This document shows positions 11,700 through 22,792 of a DNA stretch of 64,000 nucleotides, piece by piece. A program made the position numbers and the translations under genes. The notes under the pieces are model-generated. The model was not told where the DNA came from. It saw only the letters and a program-made list of their open reading frames with translations, and ran no database searches. The stretch is from the NCBI GenBank assembly GCA_030549335.1, contig CM060189.1:26435001-26499000 (forward strand), given 5' to 3'. Every line of letters starts with the position of its first letter. Position 1 is the stretch's first letter. This DNA comes from Pontederia crassipes (Eukaryota; Streptophyta; Magnoliopsida; Commelinales; Pontederiaceae).

Positions 11700-13098
11700 G
11701 ACTAATATAAAGAAAATGATAGAAATAGTTCTGATTTATAGTCTTCATCTTGACTTAGTCCCGACTCTTCTCCTCTTGGATTTTTCTTTGTGTTGTTTGG
11801 GAGAGAGCCCATTGTATGTCTAGTCAGTTGTGTCGCCATTTGGCCCAATTGTCTTTCTAAATTTCGAATTGATGCATCTGACTCGTGTCTCTAGACTCCA
11901 TATCCTTTTGGAATGATTGCATGGTATCTATTATCTGTGACATCATCTCCTGCATATGATTCGATGATTGATATTGGAGAGTTTCAGGTCACATTTTCGG
12001 TATATAATTTTTTGGTGGACGAAAAGCTTGGCCTTGATTAGGATGGTAGGCAAACTTCGGATTGTTTCTCAACCATAATCGTTGCTCCTAAAAAAATGGT
12101 TGGAAATAAAGTTAGCATTTTCAATTTGATTAGAATCATAAGTGTTACCTGTAAAGTTAGCATTTCCCATTAGTGACATCATTTGCTCGAATTTTTTATT
12201 GAGTAACTTCAGTTGAACCACTACTTATTTTATACTTTCGACTGCGTGAACACCATGAGTTCGACAAGGTAGTATCTTTTCGTGGCTAGATTTTAGGGAA
12301 ACAACTTCAATAATAACCAATATCTCACTAGAGCGTTTAGCTCATAATATTGTTTCTCTAGGGATTGATCCAACTTATCTTAATATGAAGATCACGATTC
12401 ATGATAAAAATCTTCCATCAGTTGTCATTTTGGAATTCTATTGTCAGAAACTTTAGAAAGTAATTTCTTATAATGTTCCCATGAATCGTATAATGTCTCA
12501 TAATCGTCCTGAACAAATGCCCTGAGCTCTTCTCGATATTTTCCTGCTTTTTGTGGTGGACAATATTTTCCAACAAACTTTTCTACCAACTCCAACTATG
12601 AGTGAACAAATCTTACATGCAAAGTTTTGAACCACGTAAAAGCTTTGTCACGTAAAGATTGTGAAAATAATAAAAGACGAATAACTTAAGTAGAAACATT
12701 ATTATTTTAAAAAGTGCTCATGGTGGCAAAAAATTTGTCAAGATGGTCGTGAGGTTTTCATGTAGTCCTCCACCAAATTGTGATTCTTGTATCATCCTCA
12801 CGATTACCGGATTGATCTCAAAATTGTTTGCGTTAATTTCTGGTAGCACAATGCATGATTCTTTATCACTATATCTTACTGAGACATACTCTCTCATAGA
12901 AAGTTCTTCTTCATCTTCCCGCTGATTATTTTGTGGATGTACTATTTCATTTTGTTGTTCCTAATTGTTGCATGCTTGTTCAGCCATTCTTATGATATTC
13001 CTTCTTAATTGGCGAGCAATTCTTTCAATTTCAGGATCAAATTCCAAAAGTGGATTTGAACTCCTGGTGCGATGTATGAAATTATTAGAAGATTCCAT
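11700..13098 (-). pseudogene. Ty3/Athila-type gag, with stops
   Basis: Translated on the minus strand from the ATG at 13098 the frame shows an N-terminal region with DPEIERIARQLRR, then FEINPVIVRMIQ and the core gag signature SLRDKAFTWF, ELVEKFVGKYCPPQKAGKY and REELRAFVQDDYETLYDSW. The tail has IRNLERQLGQMATQL and MGSLPNNTKKNP, the usual C-terminal gag segment ahead of protease in plant Ty3 elements. In-frame stops occur, for example after EQACNN, before LELVEKF and after NRIPK, so no full product can be made. Gag would form the retrotransposon particle. The assignment is firm from the core signature. Confidence 0.85.
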
Positions 13099-14410
13099 GA
13101 TTAGATCCTCAATAATACCTGCAACACCTAATTTTCAAAAAATAAAAAATAAAATAAAAATATAAAATACATAATAAAATACATGCAGATAAAGAGTCAC
13201 AATTATTCAATAAAAAAATTAACTTGTTGGCAATGGCTAATTTCGTGATATACAAAATGAACCTAAAGTTCTAATAATATGAAAAATTCAATATGAATTG
13301 ATATGCTGAAATTAAATTTGATGCAAATTAGAATAAGAGAAAATATCATAATAAATTCTTGTCAAGTTCGACAACATCGAAATGTTTAGAAATTTTGATC
13401 GCAAGTCGTTTGTCCAAACGATTAAAAAAACTCTCTGAGATTGAAGGCATGAAATTTCCAAACGACAGAGTCGCCAAACTATATCCGAGAATAATTATAG
13501 CCAATTTATTAATTGTCAGATAATCACCAAAGTTCGATAAGGCGTTTATTCAAAACCTAAAAACAATTGGGGGCCAAACTTCCGGAGGGGTCAAGACAAA
13601 TATCAATTATTAATCATCACGGCCGAAAGAGAATTAAATCAACTCTTGGGTGTAAAAATTAATCAAATCCTTGTATGCAAAAACCCAGGGCGCCAAGTCA
13701 ACGAAAATATCGAATTCATGCAATCCTTAGGCCTCAAGCAATAAGTGTGATGCCAAATATCAGAAATTAACATCATGGCCAAAAGGAAGTAAATCAATAA
13801 TTGGAAAATCATGTATTAATCAAACCTTGCATAAAATGCAAGGCGACAATAATAAAATTACGATCGAGAAAGTATAAAAGTCACACCGGGCATAAATCGG
13901 ATATTAACCATTGGGAATTACGTCGAAACTTAACTCAAATAGGATGCCAAACTGAAATTATATATGTTCGAGACAAAGTCAAATCAACATTGCATAGTTA
14001 TGCATTAATTATGGCGTAAAACAAAGTTCATAATATTGAAACAAAACAGAAGTTTAGAAGTCAGAAGGTTTCAGGCACCAAATAGAGATGATTATCTTGA
14101 CATAACGAGATGCAAATCATACAGCGACATTCAGTAAATCCGACAAAAATTAATAACAGTCGTAAATCCATAAGTCGTAAATCATGATATTTCGAGTATT
14201 GGCCAAAAGTCAACAAACTTTAGTCCAATAATTAACAATCCGGTGACCTTAATATGCAAGAAGAAAGATGGTGGTTTATTTACAAAATAACTAATTATTT
14301 ATAGAATAATAATAACATTACAGTTACATATTTACATAAAAATTGTTTACAGATTTTATTTACATCTCCTAATAATCTATAAAAAATAGAAATTAATTAG
14401 TAAAATATTT
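13099..14410 (-). other. Ty3 element 5' leader
   Basis: About 1.3 kb between the gag start and the primer site. It is AT-rich with no long frame on the minus strand, consistent with the long untranslated leader of Athila-like elements. The plus-strand frame at 13801-14019 is not supported as a gene. Confidence 0.5.
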
Positions 14411-14428
14411 CCCGACAATAGCACCAAA
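14411..14428 (-). other. tRNA-Asp-type primer binding site
   Basis: Minus-strand sequence TGGTGCTATTGTCGGGAA begins four bases inside the LTR end. It resembles the site complementary to the 3' end of tRNA-Asp (TGGCGCCGTTGCCGGGGA) used by Athila and Tat elements, with several changes. It fixes the element's orientation as minus. Confidence 0.75.
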
Positions 14429-14432
14429 AATT

Positions 14433-16244
14433 TGATGCGTAAAATAATGTAGCAAAAAAAAAAACGTTTGCAAGTACACTAGTTGCTCAAGTAATATAGT
14501 AAATTAGAGTAAATATTGTCGAACCTACGAGAAATATTATTAATTCAATGTCTGATTTTGTAAATTAATAAGAGAGAAAAAATGTAGGTTTTGAAGATAA
14601 TTTTTCTAATTATAAAATATATATTAAAAACAAAATAATAATAAGATAATGGTGTTGAAGTTAGGCCTTAGGATGATAATAAATTAAGGATAAACATGTA
14701 AGCTAGAAAAGATAAATTAAATTTCTTAAGATGGATTAGGAATTTTCCTAAATTATTAATTTACAAGATTAAAATCATAGAGTCTACAAACTGGTAATTC
14801 TATTATTTAATCAAGCAAATCAAACTATCTTAAATTTAATCAAAACTGAAGTCCCACAAACTGATATTTATGTAGATCTGATTAAAACTAAGATGTATTA
14901 ATATGAAAATCCTAGACTATTAATCACTCCACAAACTAGTATAAATTAACAGACCACACATATCCAATTCTCCACACATTAGTTATTAAACTTATGTCAA
15001 TTTTTAATTTCACAATAAATCATTTGATTTAATAAATAAAATATGAAATCAAGTAGTCCACAAACTGGTATTTACTTAACTAAAAATTCAAATAATTAAA
15101 TCAAAAGTATTAAACATCATTAAAATTGATCAAAAGAAATTTAATAATAAAATAATGATTCCCAATATTTTCCTTCAATAATAATATTCTAAAATAAAAT
15201 AATTAAAAACATGGAGTTCATCGTAGAATTGTAGAGAGATAATAACAAAATAGCAATAATAATTGGAAGAGTTACATCAAGAATAAATCAGGATCCTCGA
15301 ATGTCGTTGGAGCATCTGGATCAGTCGTCCAACTCTCTCTCTTTCTCGGTCGAAGCCTGTAGACTTTTAACACACCGTAGAAGAAAACCAAACTTCCAAG
15401 CACATCCGTAATGGATGATTCATCATGTATTTATAAGTGTAAAAAGTCCTTCATGTTAATTACGACCATCAATATCATCACACCCTTCTTCTAATTTTGG
15501 CCAAAATAATAAATTCTTCTTATCTTCACTCCCTTCTATACGTCATACGTTAGATTATTGACTAATAATCATCGGGCATGTAGGGCGTAATCTTTATCTC
15601 ACGCCCAACTCCAAGGAAGTTGGACGTAAGATTTTATCCAATTAAATGATAACATGAATTTGGCGCCCTGGTTGTGATGCTTCTTGGCCAATAAGACATG
15701 TGATAAGATCTTGGGGTAAAGATTCCTTCATCCTTATATCGCCCAACAAACTCCTTTTTGGCTGCCAAGTTTATACCACCTTAATGATAGTGCTACATCT
15801 CGCTCGTAATATTTCTCTTGTTTGTTCTCAGCCGATGACAAAGATAAGTCTTCGATAATGATAACAACTTGGCGCCCTCTAAATTCTTCCAATTATGCTT
15901 TACGCCCTCTAAACTCTTCCAATTATGCTTTACGCCCTCTAAATTCTTCCAATTATGCTTTACGCCCAATACAGATAAAGCCTTGGATAAATGTCACACA
16001 ATTATGTTTTTACTCCTTATCTCATTTGCCGCCGTGACTGAATTAATCCATTCAAAAATTCACCATTTGCCGTTAATTCAACTTCCCTGCAAAAATAATT
16101 ATAAAAATTAAGCAAATTTCTTCTTAGTTAAAATATTCTAAGAATTAATAACCAAAATCGATAAATTCGGAATTATGACTAAAAATGACCTAAAATGATG
16201 CATGCCATGATCAAATTATAAAAAATTAATTAAAATAATAAACT
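14433..16244 (-). repeat. Ty3 element LTR (5' LTR in element orientation), interrupted
   Basis: It begins TGATGCG and matches 5311-7111. At 16244 the match stops in AATAATAAACT and resumes at 20338-20342 (AAACT), ending at 20369 with CATGCATCA. The gap is the Copia insertion. Confidence 0.87.
15873..15965. repeat. 31-bp unit in three tandem copies inside the LTR
   Basis: The unit CGCCCTCTAAATTCTTCCAA followed by TTATGCTTTAC occurs three times in a row, the middle copy with one change. The other LTR has a single copy near 6773-6805. The expansion is therefore specific to this LTR and later than insertion. Confidence 0.85.
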
Positions 16245-16448
16245 TAGAGTTAGTTAGGTGGAGCTTGATTATGGGCCTAACTAATTTGTTGTTAGATATG
16301 GTAGGAAGAATATGAGAGATTGTAACTTCCTTGTAATCATAATTTGGAAAGATTGAGTGATTATCATAACTACCTTATTTGTCAGATATGGAGTTATGGA
16401 GAATCAGGATAAGATATGCAGTTATCCTGTGTTGTTACCTAAGGTACA
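16245..16448 (+). repeat. Copia left LTR, truncated
   Basis: It matches the first part of 19900-20337 closely, from AGAGTTAGTTAGGTG to CAGTTATCCTGTGTTGTTACC and AAGGTACAT. The first bases are degraded relative to TGTTGGAG. The match ends abruptly at 16448, where unrelated sequence starts. Confidence 0.85.
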
Positions 16449-17300
16449 TGATGCATGAAAATTAAGCGCAAATATACTAGCAAGTATACTAGATCTAATC
16501 AAGTAACAAAGAGTGAATAGAGTGTTGAACCCACGAAGACTGAAGATTAATAATCTTTTTCTCTAAAAGTTATTGTGAAAAATCAATCGAGGAATCAACT
16601 TTCAATTATTCAGTTAAGAAAAAGGAAGTGAGAAAACAAATGAAAACAGTGCTTTGCAGAAGAAAAATCTATGATGATGATGAGTTAGGGTCTAACTTTG
16701 TATCACCCTGTCATCTCTCAAATAATTAATAAATCACCAATTAGACTTCTAATGGAAAGGAGTTGCTTATAAATATTGATCTCAAAAACTTGAAAATCAA
16801 ACTAATCCGATAAAAGTGTCATTAAAGCCGTTGAAACATCAATCAACTCTAATATCACTTTGAACCGAATTGCTTTAAAATGCAACTTATACACATAAAT
16901 ATAGTGCTAAAAAAACTTGAGAACTAATTATCTCTGATCAAAATAAAACTATGATTTCTGAAAACTCAGAACATAATAATCAAATTTTAATCGAGATGCA
17001 TTAATGCACGAAGAAGGATCATTAAATATAAATGACTCAAAATCTCGAGAACCTAACTATTCTAATTAAAATTAAGTTCAACCAGTTGAAAACTCAATCA
17101 GATTGCACATAACCATGATCAGAATGCATAGAATAAAAATCCTTTCAAATCCACAAGTAATAACAATCAAATCCGAAGTATAGCGATTAGAAATCCCAAA
17201 TTAATACCCGACCCGGGTTATGCAGAACTTGGCCTAGGTCTATACAATAAAAATCGGGTTCAGACAGAAAAACAAACTGACCCGGCCCGGGTTCTACCGA
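16449..17300. mobile_element. Fragment of another Ty3-type LTR inside the Copia element
   Basis: It starts TGATGCATGAAAATTAAGCG at the break in the Copia LTR, then GCAAGTATACTAG, CAAGTAA and TTGAACCCACGA. The same word order opens the host Ty3 LTR (TGATGC, GCAAGTACACTAG, CAAGTAA, GTCGAAC), so it looks like a related but distinct LTR. The end is unclear: CCGGCCCGGGTT words near 17280 run straight into Copia gag. It has replaced the rest of the Copia LTR, the primer site and the start of gag. Confidence 0.5.
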
Positions 17301-17307
17301 ACCGTCT

Positions 17308-18028
17308 GATAAGATACGTTCGATGGTAGAGACTTCGACTTCTGAAAGATGCAGATCGAGGACTATCTATATCAGAAGAAATTACACGGGCCTCTCTCAG
17401 GGGAAAAGTCGGAGGCGATGAGCGACGCAGTCTGGGCACTCCTCGACCGACAGGCGCTTGGTGTTATCAGGCTGACGTTGGCGCGGAATGTAGCCTTTCA
17501 CATCGTGAATGAGAAGATCACCGCGGATTTGATGAAAGCATTATCAAATATGTATGAGAAGTCATCTGCATCAAATAAGATGTATTTGATGAGAAGGTTA
17601 TTCAATCTGAAGATATCTGAGGGAGCTTCGGTCGCGGATCACATCCACGAATTCATCATTATCATCACACAATTAAATTCGGTGAGTATCACATTTGATG
17701 TTGAAGTGAGGGCTTTGATCTTGTTGTCCTCTTTGCCAGAAAGTTAAGGTGCAACTGTGAAGGCAGTCAGTAGTCCTTCCGGTTCAACGAAGTTGAAGCT
17801 CGATGATATTCGAAATTTGATTCTAAGCTAAGACGTTTGCAGGAGAGAATCAGGAGAAGCCTCAAGGTCGACATTGAGTGCAGAGGGAAGGGGAAGAACG
17901 CATCAACGAGGACAAAATCAAGGAAGATCAAATGCAAGGCGACAAAGTTAGTCGAGATATGATGAATTCGCATGCTGGAATTGCGAGAAGAAAGGTCACC
18001 TGAAGAAAAATTACAGAGCACCTAAGAA
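17308..18028 (+). pseudogene. Copia gag with mutated zinc knuckle
   Basis: The frame reads FDGRDFDF, a stop (TGA where the family has Trp), then KMQIEDYLYQKKLH, ALSNMYEKSSASNK, MYLMRRLFNLKISEG and ALILLSSLPES before a stop. This is the UBN2-type gag of plant Copia elements. The zinc knuckle at 17973-18026 reads CWNCEKKGHLKKNY: the CCHC motif has its last Cys changed to Tyr. Gag would package element RNA. Stops and the broken knuckle make it a pseudogene. Confidence 0.85.
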
Positions 18029-18033
18029 AACCA

Positions 18034-18600
18034 ATGGAGTCGACGACTGCTCCTAGAGAAGAAGTCTCAGATGTATTGGTTCTGAGTGTTGACAGTCTAG
18101 CAGAATCCTGGATTCTAGATTTTGGAGCTTCATACCATTCCACATCTCAAAGGGAGTGTATAGAAGATTACACTACTGATAACTTCGGCAAGGTTTATCT
18201 GGCAGATGATAAAGACTTGGATGTTGTGGGAAAAGGGAACGTGAAGATTGTCACCGACAATGGGATAATTTGGAAGCTGAAAGATGTTCGACATATACCG
18301 GGACTGAAGATGAATCTGATCTCGGTAGGATAGCTTGACACAGAAGGTTACACTACGGTATTTGTAGGTAACACGTGGAAAGTCACCAAAGGAGCCATGG
18401 TGATCGTACGGGGCAGCAAGCTGGGTACTTTGTACAGATCATCAAACGCAAAGATTATTGCAGCAGCTGATTCGGATGATATGTCTGAAGTCTGACATTG
18501 TAGACTTGGACATATGCGTGAAAAGGGGATGAAGGTTCTGCACAAGATGAGTCGACTATCAAATCTGAAGTCAGTCGATGTGGACTTTGTGAAGGCTGTG
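18034..18600 (+). pseudogene. Copia protease and pre-integrase region
   Basis: SWILDFGASYHST is the aspartic protease motif (usual form DSGAS; the Asp is kept and Ser is changed to Phe). VRHIPGLKMNLISVG follows, the standard protease-to-integrase linker, then a TAG stop. Beyond it CRLGHMREKGMKVLHKM is the GAG-pre-integrase His/Cys domain after a stop at 18494. The reading frame is interrupted several times. Confidence 0.82.
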
Positions 18601-19289
18601 TGCTGAGAAAGCAGAGGAAAGTCACCTTCAGCAGAGTACCAAGGATGCCGAAGAGTAGTAAGTTGGAGCTTGCGCACACGGATGTGTGGGGGCCATCTCC
18701 AGTTCCATCCCTCAACGGGGCATTATATTATGTGACATTCATCGATGATTATTACAGGAAGGTATGGGTTTATTTTTTGAAAAATAAATTTGATGTGTTC
18801 TCTACTTTCAAGAAATGGAAGGCGCATGTAGAGAATGAAACTGACGTCAAGATCAAGTGTTTGCGGTTTGACAATGACCGTGAGTATGTGAACCATGAGT
18901 TCAAGGAGTTCTGCAGGGAACATGGCTTCAGGATGGATATGACAGTTCCAAGGATGCCACAACCGAACGAGGTTGCTGAACGGATGAATAGGACGCTGAA
19001 TGAGCGTGCCAGGAGTGTGAGGATCCATGCAGGTCTACCAAAGTCATTTTGGGCAGATGCAGTAAACACATCGACATACCTAATCAACCGCGAGCCATCT
19101 GTACCATTGGAGAACAAACTACCAGAGGAGATCTGGAGTGGTAAGGAGGTAGATCTTTCTCATATGAGGATTTTCGATTGCCTATCATATGTATATATTG
19201 ATTCTGCATATAGAGATAAGTTAGATGTTAAGTCTCGAAAATGTTTTTTTATTGGTTATGATTATGATGAATTTGGATATCGTTTTTAG
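18600..19289 (+). pseudogene. Copia integrase core
   Basis: This 229-codon open stretch has the DDE integrase core. HTDVWGP supplies the first Asp, FDNDREY the second (usual SDNGGEY, so the two Gly are lost) and NEVAERMNRTLNERARS the Glu (usual NGVAERMNRT). The segment FIDDYYRKVWVYFLKNK is typical of Copia integrase. After about 19290 the frame is lost, although later parts (KCFFIGYDYDEFGYRF) still fit. Integrase would insert the cDNA into host DNA; changes next to the catalytic residues suggest decay. Confidence 0.87.
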
Positions 19290-19405
19290 GATAATGAAAA
19301 CAGAAAAAATTTCCGGAAAAGAAACGTGGTGTTCCATGAAAAGATCATGTATAAAGACAAGTGTGTTGCAGAATCTGATAATGCAGGGAAAAAGGCAAAG
19401 CTCAA

Positions 19406-19819
19406 GTGGAACTTGAGGGTTTTTCAAATGAAAATGTAGTTGGGTCACATAAGATTGTTCAGCAGGAGCCTGAAGTGATACAGGCTGGACTGAGTACTCC
19501 ACCCCCTATCAAGAGTTCAACTCGAGAGATAAGACCATCGGTGAGGTACTCTCCTTCTCATAATTTCATCTTACTAACTGATGCTGGTAAACCAAAGTGT
19601 TTCAGAAAATTCTGGACGGTTGATGATTCAATCAAGTGGGAGTTAACAAGGAAGATTGAAATGATTTCGTTGTACAAGAATAAAACTTGGGTGCTGACAA
19701 AATTGCCTAAAGGTGAAAAGGCATTGCACAAGAAGTGGTTGTACAAGATCAAGAAAAAATCAGGTGATGGTCACAAAAAATCGAGGTTCAGTGCAACATC
19801 AGTTTCCCTCCAAAGTTAG
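19406..19819 (+). pseudogene. Copia reverse transcriptase N-terminus, truncated
   Basis: The frame holds the linker STREIRPSVRYSPSHNFILL, then WELTRKIEMISLYKNKTWVL and KGEKALHKKWLYKIK, which match the segment that opens Copia reverse transcriptase (EAM-x-EM-x-S-x-NxTW-x-L and KWVFKIK). It stops after about 40 further residues. The palm with YVDDM, and all of RNase H, are absent, removed by a deletion that brings the polypurine tract to within about 70 bases. Confidence 0.8.
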
Positions 19820-19888
19820 TTGTAGGGAGGAGCCGTCTAGAGTTCGGACATAGACAAGTGCAGCTCAATCTCAAGAGAATCAGTATCC

Positions 19889-19899
19889 AAGTGGGAGAT
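19889..19899 (+). other. Copia polypurine tract
   Basis: AAGTGGGAGAT immediately precedes LTR start TGTTGG, as in most plant Copia elements. Confidence 0.8.
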
Positions 19900-20337
19900 T
19901 GTTGGAGTTAGTTAGGTGAAGCTTGATTCTGGGCCTAACTAAATTATTGTTAGATATGGTAGAAAGAATATGAGAGATTGTAACTTCCTTGTAACCATAA
20001 TCTGGGAAGATTGAGTGGTTATTATAACTACCTTATTTGTTAGATATGGAGTTATGGAGAATCAGGATAAGATATGCAGTTATCCTGTGTTGTTACCCAA
20101 GGTACATATTTAGTAGCGGTTATGCACCATATATAGTGGGGATCTGGGTAATATTTGTAATCTGGCCCGAGACATCTAAATAGAGTGAAACTCTGTGACG
20201 GTCGTGAACGTAGGAGATAATCTCCGAATCACGTAAAATTTGTGTGTGATTTCTTGTTATTCTTCTACTATCCATTTTTTTATTTCTCCCAGACATCAGT
20301 ATCAACAGTAAGTTAATATCGAGGATATTCCGCAACA
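19900..20337 (+). repeat. Copia right LTR
   Basis: 438 bp, TGTTGGAG...CCGCAACA. It repeats the truncated left LTR and then continues with a possible TATA segment (ACCATATATAGTGG near 20125) and U5-like sequence. Confidence 0.87.
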
Positions 20338-20374
20338 AAACTAAAATATATTATATTTCGCATGCATCACAAAT

Positions 20375-21612
20375 CAAGGCACCTTAGCGGATGACTCACA
20401 ATTGATTTGAAGTTTGACATCATAGCTCATCCTGAGGTGCTTCACATGCATTTCAAGATGACGTCGTGGAGCAATCGTCAAAGCAATTTTGTATATTTTT
20501 CTATTTTGTAGAGGACACTATTGTTTGGGAGGAGTGGCTGGCACGACACGAGGAGGATACCTGCATGGCCTAGGCACTAATTATTCAGGTACCTAGAAGG
20601 AGTGGAGGATATGCAGCGGCCCATCTGCTTCGAACTCATCCGTTGCACCTGATGTGACGTTGGACTCATATCAAATCAGCTATCGCAGTAGTTATCGATA
20701 CCGCAACAGCTATCGATACCACAACAGCTATCGCAGCATTTGACTCCTATTTTGTAGGCGATACCCAGTCGCAAAATCAATCCCCACAAGACCAAGGACC
20801 TAGTGTGTCGACATCGAATGTTTGGAATGACAATGAAGACTCACAAACTTAGGATAGAAACTTTTGTGTGATATGTTATGATTATACTTTTGTTATTTCA
20901 AATTATTAGTTATACTTTTGTTAGTTTAGTTTATTATTTTTCATACTATTATCTTTGATATATCGTTATATACTGTGATATACTATGATGAAATGTGATG
21001 TTATTGCGTGATATACTATGATGAATGGATTTATATGCATTGTATAATTGTATGGTGTGGGAAGAAAAGAAAAAAAAGGACTGTAATGGGGCAACATTTT
21101 TTACAATTAGCGTCTCTTTAGCGTCTCTTTAGCGTCTCATTAAAGACTCAAGCATTGTCGATGCTATTTTAAATATATCATCATTAGTGTCACATTAGCA
21201 ACACATTAGCATCGCAATGTTTAGCGTCTCATTAGCGTCGCATAGAGACTCATGAATGCATAACATTGATGCTACTTTAGCATCAAAATAGCGTCGCCTT
21301 AGGTATAAATGTAGCGTCACCTTAGCGTCAAAATAATGTTATAGAATTCTGCGCCACTTTAGCGTCTTTTTAGCGGTGCAATTCAACTGCTTGCAATGAC
21401 ACTTTTCGCGTCATCTTAACATCGGATTAGCATCGATTGGTGATGCTAGGTTGCGTTGCCTTTGTGTTTGGCGCCATTGCGATGCTAATGACTACCGATT
21501 CTAGGCATCTCATTTTATTGGTGCAATGTCGACGCTATTATTCCCGACCACATATTAGAGCTGCAATAGCGTCTCGAAGTCTGTGTTTCTATTTGTTAGT
21601 TTTCTTGTAGTG
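20375..21612 (+). mobile_element. Right end of a CACTA element with TAGCGTC subterminal repeats
   Basis: It ends TTTTCTTGTAGTG, the inverse of the CACTACAAGAAAA terminus. From about 21105 to 21575 the motif TAGCGTC occurs about ten times, in the clustered way seen in CACTA subterminal regions. Before it, 20640-20760 has a short tandem repeat (CAACAGCTATCGATACC) and an interrupted frame that might be the tail of an element protein. No left terminus is visible upstream, so the left boundary given is only the edge of the Ty3 target duplication. Confidence 0.65.
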
Positions 21613-22792
21613 GATACAACGCATTGGAACAAGGTCAAAAAATGATATAGAAAACACGATTCTACAAGGAATTCTATAGAATTTGATTTAGGTTCTATAG
21701 TGTATGGCCTAAATTTCATTGAATATGAATGTGATTTGAAACAGTACAGACCGATGGTGAGCTCAGTCCAGAGTCCTAAATAGAGTGGCCCGAGTTTCAA
21801 CAACTCAAGTTTAGCAGTAGTTTATAACATAAATCCAAATTAGTTTCTACCAAATCCAGACTGTATTTCCTCGACTGAATATTGTAAGAGGAAAATTGAG
21901 TCGACACGACCCAAGTTTCCTTCATCCCCGACCTGAGTTTTGTGGGTTTAGGGTTAAAATTGAAATTATGAAACACAACTCAGGTTCTCCACGACGTGGA
22001 TTAGGTTTTGAGAATAAAAAGCATATTTTTATATATTTATTTACTGTTAACTATACTATTTATTGTTTCTGATCATAGTATTAATTATATTAATCATATT
22101 ATTGATTGAATTGGTGATCTACTATACTTTTAGATTGAGTCTTGTCACACTTAATTGAAAAAAAAATAAAGATAGACGTCTTAAATAAACAAGATAAAAG
22201 TCAAAAGTTGTTAATAATCATGTTTCCTAATAGCCCCTTACATTGATTGTTAACTGAATTAAATTGAATGCAACAAATAGAGTAATTAGAGAATTAGTAA
22301 GTCAACTTCTAATGAAAACTATGACTATCTTGTTGTATAGTCCCTTGTCCCCTATCATACAACGAATTTATTGAATCAATTTATTCATTCAATGAAAAAA
22401 AAACTATGATACCATATTGTCCCAAGAGGCAATGAGTTGTTGTGCTACTCTAATATTGAATGACATATTAAAAAAATCATCTCAAGGGAAAAGCAAATAA
22501 TATTATGTCGAGTAAAGAGAGACCTCATGAGAATGAGCCATTGCACTACTTTAATATCGGTTGATACATTTTGACAAAATTGTGCGGGTCGTCAAGACTC
22601 AGAGCAGACAATATTATACAGTACTTAGAATATTACATATTGTATTAGAGCGACGTGGACCTGTGTGCATGGTGGGGTATGACTCAATTAGATCAAACAA
22701 AAATTTGACAATATTTTATCAATAATATTTTCCTAGTTAACTAGGATACTCATGCCAGCCGACAAAAAACAATGTAGAAACAAGACTACGCT
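21613..22792. other. Intergenic DNA, no recognised gene
   Basis: AT-rich. Words such as GACCTGAGTTTTGTGG and CCCGAGTTTCAACAACTC near 21780-22010 suggest old LTR debris, but nothing is firm. Confidence 0.45.

Larger units (their letters stand above)
16240..20342 (+). mobile_element. Copia LTR retrotransposon nested in the Ty3 LTR, internally deleted
   Basis: The element is flanked by AAACT at 16240-16244 and 20338-20342, a 5-bp target duplication. The right LTR (19900-20337) begins TGTTGG and ends CAACA. The left LTR survives only as its first 205 bases. Gag, protease and integrase regions follow in Copia order, but reverse transcriptase is cut short at about 19810 and RNase H is missing, with the polypurine tract soon after. 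It cannot move by itself. Confidence 0.87.
5306..20374 (-). mobile_element. Ty3-type LTR retrotransposon (Athila-like), with nested insertions
   Basis: Two long direct repeats (5311-7111 and 14433-16244 continuing at 20343-20369) are flanked by the identical 5-mer CAAAT (5306-5310 and 20370-20374). LTR ends are TGATGC...GCATCA, the left one decayed to TAATGC. The minus-strand order is LTR, tRNA-Asp-type primer site, leader, gag, ORF1-like frame, polypurine tract, LTR. No protease, reverse transcriptase, RNase H or integrase is visible between gag and ORF1, so the element is non-autonomous or internally deleted. Gag has in-frame stops, so it is dead. A Copia element sits in the right-hand LTR and plastid-derived DNA sits in the ORF1 region. 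Confidence 0.88.

Noticed and set aside
18600-19289. Active Copia integrase gene
   Set aside because: The stretch is open, but gag has stops and a mutated zinc knuckle, protease is cut by stops, and reverse transcriptase and RNase H are deleted.
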